Assembly (NCBI RefSeq): GCF_011617705.1
Contig: NZ_CP050154.1
Coordinates: 4,189,183 to 4,253,182 of the forward strand
Direction: 5' to 3'
Length of the DNA: 64,000 bases
DNA from: Brevibacterium limosum
GTDB taxonomy: Bacteria > Actinomycetota > Actinomycetes > Actinomycetales > Brevibacteriaceae
Below, piece by piece: positions 1-8,358 of the stretch (positions are counted from its first letter, which is position 1; every line of letters begins with the position of its first letter). The position numbers and the translations under genes are program-made. Under the pieces are notes generated by a model that was not told the origin of the DNA, did no database searches, and worked only from the letters and a program-made list of their open reading frames with translations.

Positions 1-1067
1 TGGCCGTTGTCCAGCCGGGTGCCTTCAACGCCGAGGTCAAGGCCGCCGCGGCCGAGCACGGCCTGTGGTATCCGCCGGACCCGTCGTCATTCGAGTTCTG
101 CTCCATCGGCGGCAACATCGCCACGAACGCCGGCGGTCTCTGCTGCGTGAAATACGGTGTGACCACGGACTATGTCCTCGGCATGACCGTCGTCCTCTCC
201 GACGGTCGGGCCGTGAAGCTCGGAGGACCCCGGCTCAAGGACGTCGCCGGTCTGCCCCTGACGAAGCTGTTCGTCGGCTCGGAGGGGACGCTGGGCGTCA
301 TCACCGAGGTGACCCTGCGTCTCATCCCCGCCCAGCTGCCTCCGACGACCGTCGTCGCGATGTTCGGCAAGCTCGCCGACGCCACGCAGGCCGTGCTCGA
401 CATCGCCCGGGCAATGCGCCCCTCCATGCTCGAGTTCATGGACAAGCCGTCGATCAACGCCGTCGAGGACGAGCTGAAGATGGGCCTCGATCGTGAGGCC
501 GAAGGCATGCTCGTCGTCCAGTCCGACGAGCCCGGGGAGCACTGCGCAGCGCAGGCGGCGATCATCGAAGAGATCTGCAATGCCAACGCCGCCTCCGAGT
601 GCTATCTCACCACCGACCCCGAGGAGAGCGAAGCCTTCGTCACGGCCCGCCGGATAGCGATCCCGGCAGTGGAGAAGAAGGGCGCGCTGCTGCTCGAGGA
701 CGTCGGCGTTCCGCTGCCGAAGCTCGGCGATCTGGTGCTCGGCATCGAGAGGATCGCGGCCGAGCGCGACGTGACGATCGCCGTCATCGCCCACGCCGGC
801 GACGGCAACACCCACCCGCTGCTCGTCCTCGATCCCAAGGATGAGGAGCAGCAGAGGCGAGCGCAGATCGCCTATGGCGAGGTCATGGATCTAGCCACCG
901 GGCTCGGCGGGACGATCACCGGTGAGCACGGCGTCGGCCGGCTCAAGGCCCCATGGCTCGCGCCCTACCTCGGCGAGGACGTCATGGAGCTCAACCATCG
1001 GATCAAGCAGGCCCTCGATCCGGACAACATCTTCAACCCGGGATCGGTCTACACCGGGCTCGTGTGA
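1..1067 (+). CDS. FAD-linked oxidase, GlcD/D-lactate dehydrogenase type (5' partial)
   Basis: The reading frame is open from base 3, so the N-terminus lies outside the window. The visible part has the VAO/PCMH FAD-binding signature (GGNIATNAGG, then KYGVTTDYVLG), the segment FVGSEGTLGVITEVTLRL, and the C-terminal FAD-oxidase cap motifs HAGDGNTHP and TGEHGVGRLK, ending LDPDNIFNPGSVY. This is the family of glycolate oxidase subunit GlcD and D-2-hydroxyacid dehydrogenases, which oxidise a 2-hydroxyacid to the 2-oxoacid. No GlcE/GlcF partner follows, so a single-subunit D-lactate or D-2-hydroxyglutarate type enzyme is likelier than a three-subunit glycolate oxidase. Substrate is not determined. 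Confidence 0.93.
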   Translation, partial: AVVQPGAFNAEVKAAAAEHGLWYPPDPSSFEFCSIGGNIATNAGGLCCVKYGVTTDYVLGMTVVLSDGRAVKLGGPRLKDVAGLPLTKLFVGSEGTLGVITEVTLRLIPAQLPPTTVVAMFGKLADATQAVLDIARAMRPSMLEFMDKPSINAVEDELKMGLDREAEGMLVVQSDEPGEHCAAQAAIIEEICNANAASECYLTTDPEESEAFVTARRIAIPAVEKKGALLLEDVGVPLPKLGDLVLGIERIAAERDVTIAVIAHAGDGNTHPLLVLDPKDEEQQRRAQIAYGEVMDLATGLGGTITGEHGVGRLKAPWLAPYLGEDVMELNHRIKQALDPDNIFNPGSVYTGLV

Positions 1068-1207
1068 GGGGGTGCGGCGGGTCGGGCTGAGGCCGCGAAA
1101 GGGATTCCGTGGAAGAATTCTGAGCACGGTGTCGAATCGCCGATGATTCGATCGTCTTCTCTGTGAGCGACCGAAATCCGGCCGCCGCACACAGAACGGA
1201 GCGAACC

Positions 1208-1642
1208 ATGCGCTGCTCACTGATCTTCCACGCACCCGAGCCCGGAGCCGACGGCCCCGCCCCCACCGAAGAGGACTTCCAGGAGATGATGCGCCTCATG
1301 GACGACTTCGGCCAGGCGCTGACCTCGGCCGGAGTCTTCGTCGCCTGGGAGATGCTCGCACCCCACACCGAAACGAAGACCGTGACCCGGCGGACCGGAG
1401 AGGTCGTCATCGAGGATGGGCCCTTCGCAGCGGCGAAGGAGGCCCTGGCCGGGGTCGTCGTCATCGACGTTCCCGACATCGAGGCAGCCCTGGCCTGGGC
1501 CGAGAAGTTCCCCGGCACGAGCTACGGCACCATCGAGGTCCGACCCGCGGCGACCTCGTTCGTCGACGGTGCCTGGACCCGACCGGGTGACGGTCCGACC
1601 CGATCCGGCGACTGCCCGTCCCGCCCGGATCGTTCCTCCTGA
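1208..1642 (+). CDS. YCII/DGPF-domain protein paired with ECF sigma factor
   Basis: A 144-residue protein with the YCII-related (DGPF, PF03795) fold: N-terminal MRCSLIFHAPEPG strand, the stretch TGEVVIEDGPFAAAKEALAG containing the name-giving DGPF-like signature, and a C-terminal IEVRP strand. An upstream in-frame GTG at 1163 would add 15 residues; I prefer ATG 1208 because a purine-rich ribosome-binding site sits before it and the domain starts there. DGPF proteins are the usual genomic partners of ECF42 sigma factors, and the next gene is one, 10 bp downstream. The biochemical role of DGPF proteins is not established. Confidence 0.85.
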   Translation: MRCSLIFHAPEPGADGPAPTEEDFQEMMRLMDDFGQALTSAGVFVAWEMLAPHTETKTVTRRTGEVVIEDGPFAAAKEALAGVVVIDVPDIEAALAWAEKFPGTSYGTIEVRPAATSFVDGAWTRPGDGPTRSGDCPSRPDRSS

Positions 1643-1652
1643 TCGCTCGCCG

Positions 1653-2969
1653 ATGACCGAATCCGCAGAGCAGGCCGATCCTGCCGATCGCGCGATGATC
1701 CTGTCCCGGGACGGCTGGGGCAGGATCATCGCGCTCATCGCGGCCGCCGACGGTGATCTCTCCGGCGCCGAGGATGCCCTGTCCACCGCGCTCGAACGTG
1801 CCGTCACCGCGTGGCGGGTCCACGGTCCGCCTTCCAACCCCGAGGGCTGGCTCTACCGCGTGGCGCTCAATGCCCGCCGGGACATGTGGAAATCGGCGGC
1901 GGCACGGACCTCGACGGCCCTCGATGAGGAGACGATCGACCGGATCGAGAGCCGCTCCGGCACTGATTATGGTTCCAGCCCCGGCTCCAGTCCGGGCTCC
2001 GTTCTCGGCACCGGTCCCGGTTTCGGTTCCGACCCCGCCCATCACGACCCCGAGGCTCTGCCCGACCGCCGCCTCGAACTCCTCGCCGCCTGCGCCCACC
2101 CGGACATCGATCCTCCCGCCCGGCCGCTGCTCATGCTCTCGGCGGTGATGGGGATGACAGCGAAGCAGGTCGCCGCGGCCATGACCCTGCCCGCCGCCAC
2201 CGTCTCCGCCCGCCTGACCAGGGCGAAGAAGCGCGTCGCCGGTCTCGGCGTCGCCTTCGGCAGCCCCGACCGGCTCGACCTCGAGTCCCGTCTGCCCGAT
2301 GTCCACGAAACGATCTACGGGGCCTTCGCCATCGAATGGTCCCAAGCGGCCGCGCAGCCACGGGAGGGCATGATCGGCGAGGCCCTGTATCTGTCCCACC
2401 TCGTGGCCGAACTCTGCCCGGGTGACGGCGAATCCCACGGACTGGCCGCCCTCATCCACCTCTCCGCCGCCCGATTCCCCGCTCGTCGAGGTCGGACCGG
2501 GGAATTCGTACCCCTTGCCGACCAGGGCCCCGACCTCTGGGACCGCGCGCTGAGCGACGCCGGCGAGAGCCACCTCGCCTGGGTCCACCGCTGCGGGCAG
2601 GTGGGGCGCTTCGGCCTCGAAGCCGCGATTCAGCTGCTCCACATGGCCGGAATCCGCACCGGATCCACGGATTGGCCGATGCTGCTGCGCCTCCACGACG
2701 ACCTCGATCGAATCGCGCCGAGCCTCGGCGGATCGGTCTCCCGGGCCGCCGTCCTCGCCGAGGTCGAGGGGCCCGAGGCGGAACTGGAGGCACTCGACGC
2801 GCTCGATGCCGACTCGCCACGTCTGGCCGCCTTCCAACCGGCCTGGGTGCTGCGGGCTCACCTGCTTTCCCGCCTCGGCCGCAGCGATGAGGCGGACGCG
2901 GCCCGCCGCCGTGCCCTCGACCTCACCACCGACCCCGCAGAGCGCGCCCACCTCGCCGGGCCCACCTGA
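1653..2969 (+). CDS. ECF42-type RNA polymerase sigma factor with C-terminal TPR-like extension
   Basis: A 438-residue protein starting MTESAEQADP. Residues about 20-85 resemble sigma region 2 and residues 155-195 region 4 (MLSAVMGMTAKQVAAAM, then SARLTRAKKRV). The following 240 residues are the DUF6596/TPR-like extension typical of ECF42 proteins, which lack a linked anti-sigma factor and are thought to be controlled by this extension. Between regions 2 and 4 lies a Gly/Ser/Pro insert (about residues 105-128) that I do not expect in the family and may be a flexible linker. ATG 1653 is chosen over longer upstream frames because those run through the preceding gene. Coupled to the DGPF gene upstream. 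Confidence 0.88.
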   Translation: MTESAEQADPADRAMILSRDGWGRIIALIAAADGDLSGAEDALSTALERAVTAWRVHGPPSNPEGWLYRVALNARRDMWKSAAARTSTALDEETIDRIESRSGTDYGSSPGSSPGSVLGTGPGFGSDPAHHDPEALPDRRLELLAACAHPDIDPPARPLLMLSAVMGMTAKQVAAAMTLPAATVSARLTRAKKRVAGLGVAFGSPDRLDLESRLPDVHETIYGAFAIEWSQAAAQPREGMIGEALYLSHLVAELCPGDGESHGLAALIHLSAARFPARRGRTGEFVPLADQGPDLWDRALSDAGESHLAWVHRCGQVGRFGLEAAIQLLHMAGIRTGSTDWPMLLRLHDDLDRIAPSLGGSVSRAAVLAEVEGPEAELEALDALDADSPRLAAFQPAWVLRAHLLSRLGRSDEADAARRRALDLTTDPAERAHLAGPT

Positions 2970-2987
2970 GACGGAGGTCACCTCGTC

Positions 2988-3017
2988 TTCGGGATGGGCG
3001 GGGGTACGGCATATGAT
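2988..3017 (+). promoter_or_regulatory. Candidate promoter of the mevalonate operon
   Basis: A good -10 hexamer, TATGAT, at 3012-3017 is preceded after 18 bp by a weak -35 (TTCGGG, 2988-2993). Transcription would start near 3024, about 30 nt before the mvk start at 3054. Inferred from sequence only. Confidence 0.45.
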
Positions 3018-3053
3018 GGTGACATCAATCCACACATCCCGAAATCCTCCTGC

Positions 3054-4025
3054 ATGCACAATTCCTCTCTGACCGAACCGACACCGGCCTCGGCGGGCAC
3101 CTCCCAGGGCTTCGCTCATGCCAAGGCGATCCTGTTCGGCGAACACGCGGTCGTCTACGGCTCTCCGGCCGTCGCCGTGCCGCTGCACGGGCTCGGCGTG
3201 CAGGCCGACATCCGCCGGTCCCCGAACCAGGAGACCCGGATCGAGAGCCAGCTGTTCTCCGGAAACGCGCAGACGGCTCCGGAGCCGATGGGACCCGTCG
3301 TCGCCGGTCTGACGGCGGCTCTCGATGCCGCAGGTGATCCCGCCGCCGAGGTGGAGCTGCTCATCCGTTCCGCGATCCCCCACAGCCGCGGATTGGGTTC
3401 GAGTGCCGCCGTGGCCACCTCCGTGGCCCGCGCCGTCGCGAATCTCCACTCCACCGTGTTCGACGAGGACACCCTCCACGAGATCGTGCAGGCGGCCGAG
3501 ACCGTCGCCCACGGCCGGCCCAGCGGCATCGACGCCTGGGCCGTGGCGAAGCCCGCACCGATCCGCTTCCAGACCGGGTGCGCCGAGACCATCGACGTCG
3601 GTCAGCGCCTCGTCTTCGTCCTCGCGGACTCCGGACATCACGGGTCAACCGCCGAGGCGGTCGGAGGAGTCCGTGCCCGCCGTGACGCCGATCCCCTGCG
3701 CATCGGCGGAATGATCGACCGTCTGGCCGAGCTCAGCGACGCCGCCGTGGACGACATCCGCTCCGGTGATCGGGCCACGATCGGCCACCGCATGCTCGAA
3801 GCCCACGAACTGCTTTGCGGCCTCGGCGTGTCGACCCCGACCCTGGACTCCCTCGTCAGCGCCGCCACCACGGCCGGAGCCCGCGGAGCCAAACTCACCG
3901 GCGGCGGCCTCGGCGGCTGCGTTCTGGCCCTGGCCGATGGGGACGACGAGGCCGAGGAGCTGGCGGATGCGCTGCGCAGGGCGGGAGCGCCGCGCACCTG
4001 GACGACGGAGGTCAGACCGACATGA
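3054..4025 (+). CDS. mvk: Mevalonate kinase
   Basis: Phosphorylates mevalonate to mevalonate 5-phosphate, first kinase of the lower mevalonate pathway. The 323-residue protein shows the GHMP-kinase N-terminal signature AKAILFGEHAVVYGSPAVAV (residues 23-42), the ATP-binding loop HSRGLGSSAAVATS (110-123), and the C-terminal GHMP motif GAKLTGGGLGGCVLAL. The catalytic Asp-type segment GRPSGIDAWA follows the ATP loop as in mevalonate kinases. Start 3054 is used; a frame extension to 2994 is possible but precedes the predicted transcript start. There is no clear Shine-Dalgarno sequence. First gene of a six-gene operon; its stop overlaps the mvaD start (ATGA). Confidence 0.93.
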   Translation: MHNSSLTEPTPASAGTSQGFAHAKAILFGEHAVVYGSPAVAVPLHGLGVQADIRRSPNQETRIESQLFSGNAQTAPEPMGPVVAGLTAALDAAGDPAAEVELLIRSAIPHSRGLGSSAAVATSVARAVANLHSTVFDEDTLHEIVQAAETVAHGRPSGIDAWAVAKPAPIRFQTGCAETIDVGQRLVFVLADSGHHGSTAEAVGGVRARRDADPLRIGGMIDRLAELSDAAVDDIRSGDRATIGHRMLEAHELLCGLGVSTPTLDSLVSAATTAGARGAKLTGGGLGGCVLALADGDDEAEELADALRRAGAPRTWTTEVRPT

Positions 4026-5038
4026 GAACGACGACGGCGCGGGCCTACCCGAACATCGCCCTGGTCAAATACTGGGGCAAGGCCGATGAGGAACTCATCC
4101 TGCCCGCTGCGGGCAGCCTGTCACTGACCCTCGACCACTTCGAGACCACGACCACCGTGGTGCCCGCCCCGGACGCCTCCTCCGACGTCCTCGAACTCGA
4201 CGACGCACTCGCCGACGTCGGGCAGACCTCGCGCATCTCCGTCTTCCTCGACCACGTCCGCGAACTCGCCGGACGGGACGACCGCGTCCTCGTCCGGTCC
4301 CGCAACTCCGTGCCCACGGGTGCCGGTCTGGCCTCCTCGGCGTCGGGGTTCGCAGCACTGGCCACAGCCGCCGCCGCGGCCTTCGACCTCGACCTCGAAC
4401 CCTCAGAACTCAGCCGTCTGGCCCGCCGCGGTTCGGGTTCGGCCTGCCGCTCGATTCCTCACGGCATCGCCGTCTGGCATGCCGGCGACGATGACTCCTC
4501 CTTCGCCGAAACCGTTCCCGCCCCGGACATGCGGATGATCATCGTCACCGTCGACCGGGCCAGGAAGGCCGTGTCCTCCCGCGAAGCGATGCGCCTGACC
4601 GCCGCCACCTCACCCTTCTACTCCGGTTGGGTGTCCTCGACCGAGGACTACCTGACGCAGATGGTCGCGGCCTGCGCCGCCGGGGACTTCACCCGCATCG
4701 GTGAGATCACGGAATCCCACGCCCTGCGCATGCACGGACTCATCCAGTCCACCGTTCCGCCGATCCGGTTCCTCAACCCGACCAGCCACGCGATCTTCGA
4801 CGCCGTGGCCGAAGCCCGCGAGAACGGGATCGAAGCCTATTCGACCGCCGACGCCGGCCCGAACGTCGCCGTCATCGTCCGTCCCCATGAGGCCGAGGCG
4901 CTGGCGGAGAGGCTCTCCGGATTCGGCGACGTCCGCGTCGTCGGTCCCGGTCCGGGAGCCCACCTGCTCACCGCCGCCGACGCAGTCCCACCCGCCGACG
5001 GAACGACCCCGGCTGCGGGTGAAGGCAGCCGGGCATGA
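4022..5038 (+). CDS. mvaD: Diphosphomevalonate decarboxylase
   Basis: Converts mevalonate 5-diphosphate to isopentenyl diphosphate with ATP. The 338-residue protein begins with the diagnostic YPNIALVKYWGKADEELILP (residues 9-28), has the GHMP loop PTGAGLASSASGFAAL (98-113), and GSGSACRSIPHG with the conserved Ser/Arg region. The frame could be read far upstream inside mvk, but the family start MRTTTARAYPNIAL fixes ATG 4022. It overlaps mvk by 4 bp (ATGA) and pmk by 4 bp, so translation is coupled on both sides. Confidence 0.95.
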   Translation: MRTTTARAYPNIALVKYWGKADEELILPAAGSLSLTLDHFETTTTVVPAPDASSDVLELDDALADVGQTSRISVFLDHVRELAGRDDRVLVRSRNSVPTGAGLASSASGFAALATAAAAAFDLDLEPSELSRLARRGSGSACRSIPHGIAVWHAGDDDSSFAETVPAPDMRMIIVTVDRARKAVSSREAMRLTAATSPFYSGWVSSTEDYLTQMVAACAAGDFTRIGEITESHALRMHGLIQSTVPPIRFLNPTSHAIFDAVAEARENGIEAYSTADAGPNVAVIVRPHEAEALAERLSGFGDVRVVGPGPGAHLLTAADAVPPADGTTPAAGEGSRA

Positions 5039-6126
5039 TCGTGACCCGGGCGCCCGGCAAACTCTTCATCGCCGGCGAGTACGCCGTCGTCGAGCCCGGA
5101 CAGCCCGCCGTGCTCATCGCCGTCGATCGATGCATCAGCGTGCGCCTGACCGAGAGCCAGGGCGCCGGCCGCATCCATTCGAGCGAATACGGTCAGGTTC
5201 CCGTCGTGTGGCGGCGCGAGGACGATGGCGAGCACATCATCGTCGATGAGCGTCCCTTCGACTACGTGCTCTCGGCGATCTCCACCGTCGAGGAGCTGCG
5301 CTCCGGCCGCGGTGCCAGCCCCCGCTACTTCGATCTCGAGATCTCCAGCGAACTCAATGACGCCGACGGCCGGAAGTTCGGCCTCGGCTCCTCGGCCGCT
5401 GTCACCGTGGCGACGATCGCCGCTCTCGATGAGTTCTATCGCCTCGGCCTCACCCCGACCGAACGCTTCAAGCTCGCTCTCCTGGCGACCATCGCGATCT
5501 CCACGAAGGCCTCAGGCGGGGACCTTGCCGCCAGCACGTTCGGCGGTTGGATCCGCTACTCCTCTCCCGACCGTGCCGCCCTGCACGCCCATCGCGAAGC
5601 CCACGGAGTCGTCTCCGCGATGAGCTGCGCAGAATGGGCCGGCTCCTCGGCCCGGCGGATCACCCCGCCGAACTCGCTCGACCTCCTCGTCGGCTGGACC
5701 GGGTCTCCGGCCTCGACCGAACACCTCGTCAAACGCGTCCACACCCCGGCACCGCAGAGGCCTCGCCCGCTGAAGTCCTTCGCCGCCGAGTCCCACACCC
5801 TCGTCGACGATCTCGTGGCGGCCTTCGATGCCGACGATGCCGAGGCCAGTCTGACCACGATCCGCTCCGTGCGCGCACTGCTGCAGCGGCTGAGCGACTC
5901 CACGGGCAGCCTCATCGAGACCGTAGCCCTGCACGATCTGTGCGAGATCGCCGAAGCCCACGGTGCCGCCGCGAAGCCTTCGGGTGCCGGCGGCGGCGAC
6001 TGCGGAATCGCACTCGCCCACTCCCACACGGAAGCGCAGACCATTCTCAGCGGCTGGGAAGCCGCCGGCATCCGACCACTGGACCTCGACATCCACCGAG
6101 AGGAAGGCGAGATCGATGAGTTCTGA
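5035..6126 (+). CDS. pmk: Phosphomevalonate kinase
   Basis: Phosphorylates mevalonate 5-phosphate to the diphosphate. The 363-residue GHMP kinase starts MIVTRAPGKLFIAGEYAVVE, typical of bacterial PMK, with the ATP-binding loop KFGLGSSAAVTVA at residues 114-126 and KPSGAGGGDCGIAL near the C-terminus. The order mvk-mvaD-pmk is that of the Streptomyces mevalonate cluster. Start overlaps the mvaD stop (ATGA); the 3' end overlaps the next gene by 11 bp. Confidence 0.94.
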   Translation: MIVTRAPGKLFIAGEYAVVEPGQPAVLIAVDRCISVRLTESQGAGRIHSSEYGQVPVVWRREDDGEHIIVDERPFDYVLSAISTVEELRSGRGASPRYFDLEISSELNDADGRKFGLGSSAAVTVATIAALDEFYRLGLTPTERFKLALLATIAISTKASGGDLAASTFGGWIRYSSPDRAALHAHREAHGVVSAMSCAEWAGSSARRITPPNSLDLLVGWTGSPASTEHLVKRVHTPAPQRPRPLKSFAAESHTLVDDLVAAFDADDAEASLTTIRSVRALLQRLSDSTGSLIETVALHDLCEIAEAHGAAAKPSGAGGGDCGIALAHSHTEAQTILSGWEAAGIRPLDLDIHREEGEIDEF

Positions 6127-7258
6127 GTCCCCTGAAACCAAGGCCTCACGGGCCTCACGCAAAGACGACCACGTTCGCCTCGCCTCGGCGCAGCAGACCG
6201 AAGGCCCCCGCCGCACCGACTTCGACGACCTCGAATTCGTCCACCATGCCCTGTCGGGAACGAGCCCCGACCGCGTCGACCTGTCCGTCGATCTCGGCGA
6301 CTGGACGTGGCCGACTCCCTTCTACGTCAACGGCATGACCGGCGGCACGGAGACCACGGCGAAGATCAACCGGGATCTCGCCATCGCCGCGGCCGAGACC
6401 GGTCTGCCCATGGCCTGCGGGTCGATGAGCGTGGCGCTCGACGACGCCGAGGCCGCAAAGGGCTTCACCGTCATCCGCGAGGAGAACCCGGACGGCTTCG
6501 TCATGGGCAACCTCGGTGCCGGCCGCAGCGCCGAGGATGCCCGCCGTGCCGTCGACCTGCTGGGTGCCGATGCCCTCCAACTGCACATCAACCCCGTGCA
6601 GGAGACCGCGATGCCCGAAGGCACCCGCGACTTCTCCACCTGGCTGAGCGGCCTCGAGGACATCGTCGCCGCCTGCCCCGTGCCCGTCGTCGCCAAGGAG
6701 GTCGGATTCGGCCTCAGCCGCCGCACCCTGAAGCTGCTGGCTGGCATCGGCCTGCAGTTCGCCGATGTCTCCGGGGCCGGAGGCACGGATTTCCTCCGTA
6801 TCGAGAACGACCGTGCAGGGGCCGATGACTTCTCCATGCTCACCGGTTTCGGTCAGTCGGCCCTGGCCTGTCTGCTCGACGCCCCACCCGAGTGGACCAC
6901 CGAGCCGACGATGGTCGACGGTGTCTCGAAGCGTGTGCTGCTGGCCTCCGGCGGGGTGCGCAGCCCCTATGATGTCGTGAAAGCACTGGCCTGCGGTGCC
7001 CGTGCCGTCGGCGTCGCCGGCACCTTCCTGCAGACCGTGCTCGACCACGGACCGGGGGGACTGGTCGAACTCGTGCGCACCTGGCAGACTCAGACCTCGG
7101 CTCTGTTCGCGCTGCTCGGGGCGCAGCGATCCACGGATCTCACGGGCACGGACCTGCTCACGCGGGGCCGCCTCGGCGAGTTCGCCCGTCTGCGCGGTAT
7201 CGACGTCACCGCGCTCTCGCACCGAACTGACGTCCATTCGAGGAGGAATCAGCTGTGA
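6116..7258 (+). CDS. fni: Type 2 isopentenyl-diphosphate delta-isomerase (FMN)
   Basis: Interconverts IPP and DMAPP using reduced FMN, supplying both C5 units. The 380-residue protein carries type 2 hallmarks: RKDDHVRLA near the N-terminus, FYVNGMTGGTETTAKINRDL, MACGSMSVAL, LQLHINPVQE, VVAKEVGFGLS, SGAGGTDFLRIEN and the late FMN/phosphate segment LASGGVRSPYDVVKALACGA. No type 1 (Nudix) features. ATG 6116 has a strong GAGAGGAAGG-like ribosome-binding site and overlaps pmk by 11 bp; longer frames upstream are shadows of pmk. The stop overlaps the next start (GTGA). Confidence 0.95.
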   Translation: MSSESPETKASRASRKDDHVRLASAQQTEGPRRTDFDDLEFVHHALSGTSPDRVDLSVDLGDWTWPTPFYVNGMTGGTETTAKINRDLAIAAAETGLPMACGSMSVALDDAEAAKGFTVIREENPDGFVMGNLGAGRSAEDARRAVDLLGADALQLHINPVQETAMPEGTRDFSTWLSGLEDIVAACPVPVVAKEVGFGLSRRTLKLLAGIGLQFADVSGAGGTDFLRIENDRAGADDFSMLTGFGQSALACLLDAPPEWTTEPTMVDGVSKRVLLASGGVRSPYDVVKALACGARAVGVAGTFLQTVLDHGPGGLVELVRTWQTQTSALFALLGAQRSTDLTGTDLLTRGRLGEFARLRGIDVTALSHRTDVHSRRNQL

Positions 7259-8358
7259 ATCAGCAGACCACGATCACCGGGATCCCCACCACGTGGGTCG
7301 GTCCCCTGCGGGTCAGCGGCGAAGCGCTGGCTCCGAACGGCACCCACACCGAGGTGGCCGTGCCCCTGGCAACGTACGAGACCCCGCTGTGGCCCTCCGT
7401 CGGACGCGGGGCGTCGATCTCGCGTGAGATCGAGGGCGGGATCCGCACCGTCATCGTCGACGAGCGGATGACCCGGTCCGTGCTGTTCGTGGCCGAATCC
7501 GCGATCGGCGCCGAGGCGGCCGCGCAGGCCATCCGTCACCGGCTGCCCGAACTCGAGGCCGTGGTCGAAGCCGGCAGCAGCCACTGCCGACTCATCGAGA
7601 TCCACCCCGAGATCGTCGGGAACCTGCTCTTCGTGCGCTTCGCCTTCCGCACCAACGACGCCTCCGGCCACAATATGGTCACCCAGGCCTCGGATTCGCT
7701 CATGGACACCATCCTGTCCTGGCAGCTGGGCATCGGCTACGGCTCGGTGTCCGGCAACTACTGCTCGGACAAGAAGGCCACCGCGGTCAACGGTGTCCTC
7801 GGACGCGGTCGCAATGTCGTCGCCGAGATCGTCGTGCCTCATGAGGTCGTTCAGCGTCGCCTGCGCACGAGCGCGGAGAAGATGGTCGAACTCGTCGTGC
7901 GCAAGAACCTCGTCGGATCGACGATCGCCGGTGCCCTGCGCTCGGCGAACGCCCACTATGCGAATATGCTGCTCGCCTTCTACCTGGCCACCGGTCAGGA
8001 TGCGGCGAACATCGTCGAAGGTTCGCAGGGCATCACCTATGCGGAGAACCGGGCCGAGGGACTGTACTTCTCGACGACGCTGCCGCACCTCATCGTGGGC
8101 ACCGTGGGCAACGGCAAGGATCTGCCGCATGTCGATGATGCTCTGACACGCCTCGGGTGCCGTGAGGATCGTGAACCGGGAGCGAATTCGCGTCGACTGG
8201 CCGCGCTCATGGCCGCGACGGTGCTCTGCGGTGAGCTCTCCCTGCTCGCCGCCCAGACCAATCCGGGGGAGCTCATGGACACCCACCGGCAGATGGAACG
8301 CAAGGCTGAGGCGGAACTCGGTTCCGAGGCTCAGCGAGAGGACGGCGAGGCCGCATGA
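7255..8358 (+). CDS. mvaA: Hydroxymethylglutaryl-CoA reductase
   Basis: Reduces HMG-CoA to mevalonate, the committed step. The 367-residue soluble enzyme has no membrane segments. Catalytic residues can be placed: Glu42 in PLATYETP, Lys173 in CSDKKATAVNG, Asp249 in TGQDAANIV, and His344 in GELMDTHRQMERK. The class I/archaeal-like arrangement (DKK motif and the helix CGELSLLAAQ) indicates an NADPH enzyme, although the dinucleotide motif NDASGHNM differs from the common DAMGMNM. GTG start at 7255 overlaps the fni stop and is preceded by GAGGAGGAATC. Confidence 0.93.
   Translation: MNQQTTITGIPTTWVGPLRVSGEALAPNGTHTEVAVPLATYETPLWPSVGRGASISREIEGGIRTVIVDERMTRSVLFVAESAIGAEAAAQAIRHRLPELEAVVEAGSSHCRLIEIHPEIVGNLLFVRFAFRTNDASGHNMVTQASDSLMDTILSWQLGIGYGSVSGNYCSDKKATAVNGVLGRGRNVVAEIVVPHEVVQRRLRTSAEKMVELVVRKNLVGSTIAGALRSANAHYANMLLAFYLATGQDAANIVEGSQGITYAENRAEGLYFSTTLPHLIVGTVGNGKDLPHVDDALTRLGCREDREPGANSRRLAALMAATVLCGELSLLAAQTNPGELMDTHRQMERKAEAELGSEAQREDGEAA

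Noticed and set aside
1461..3641. Very long minus-strand open frame opposite the sigma factor and mvk
   Set aside because: It is antisense to recognisable genes, has Gly/Arg/Asp-rich composition with no domain, and results from third-position GC bias. The same holds for 18125-20365 on the minus strand and 56726-60618 on the plus strand.
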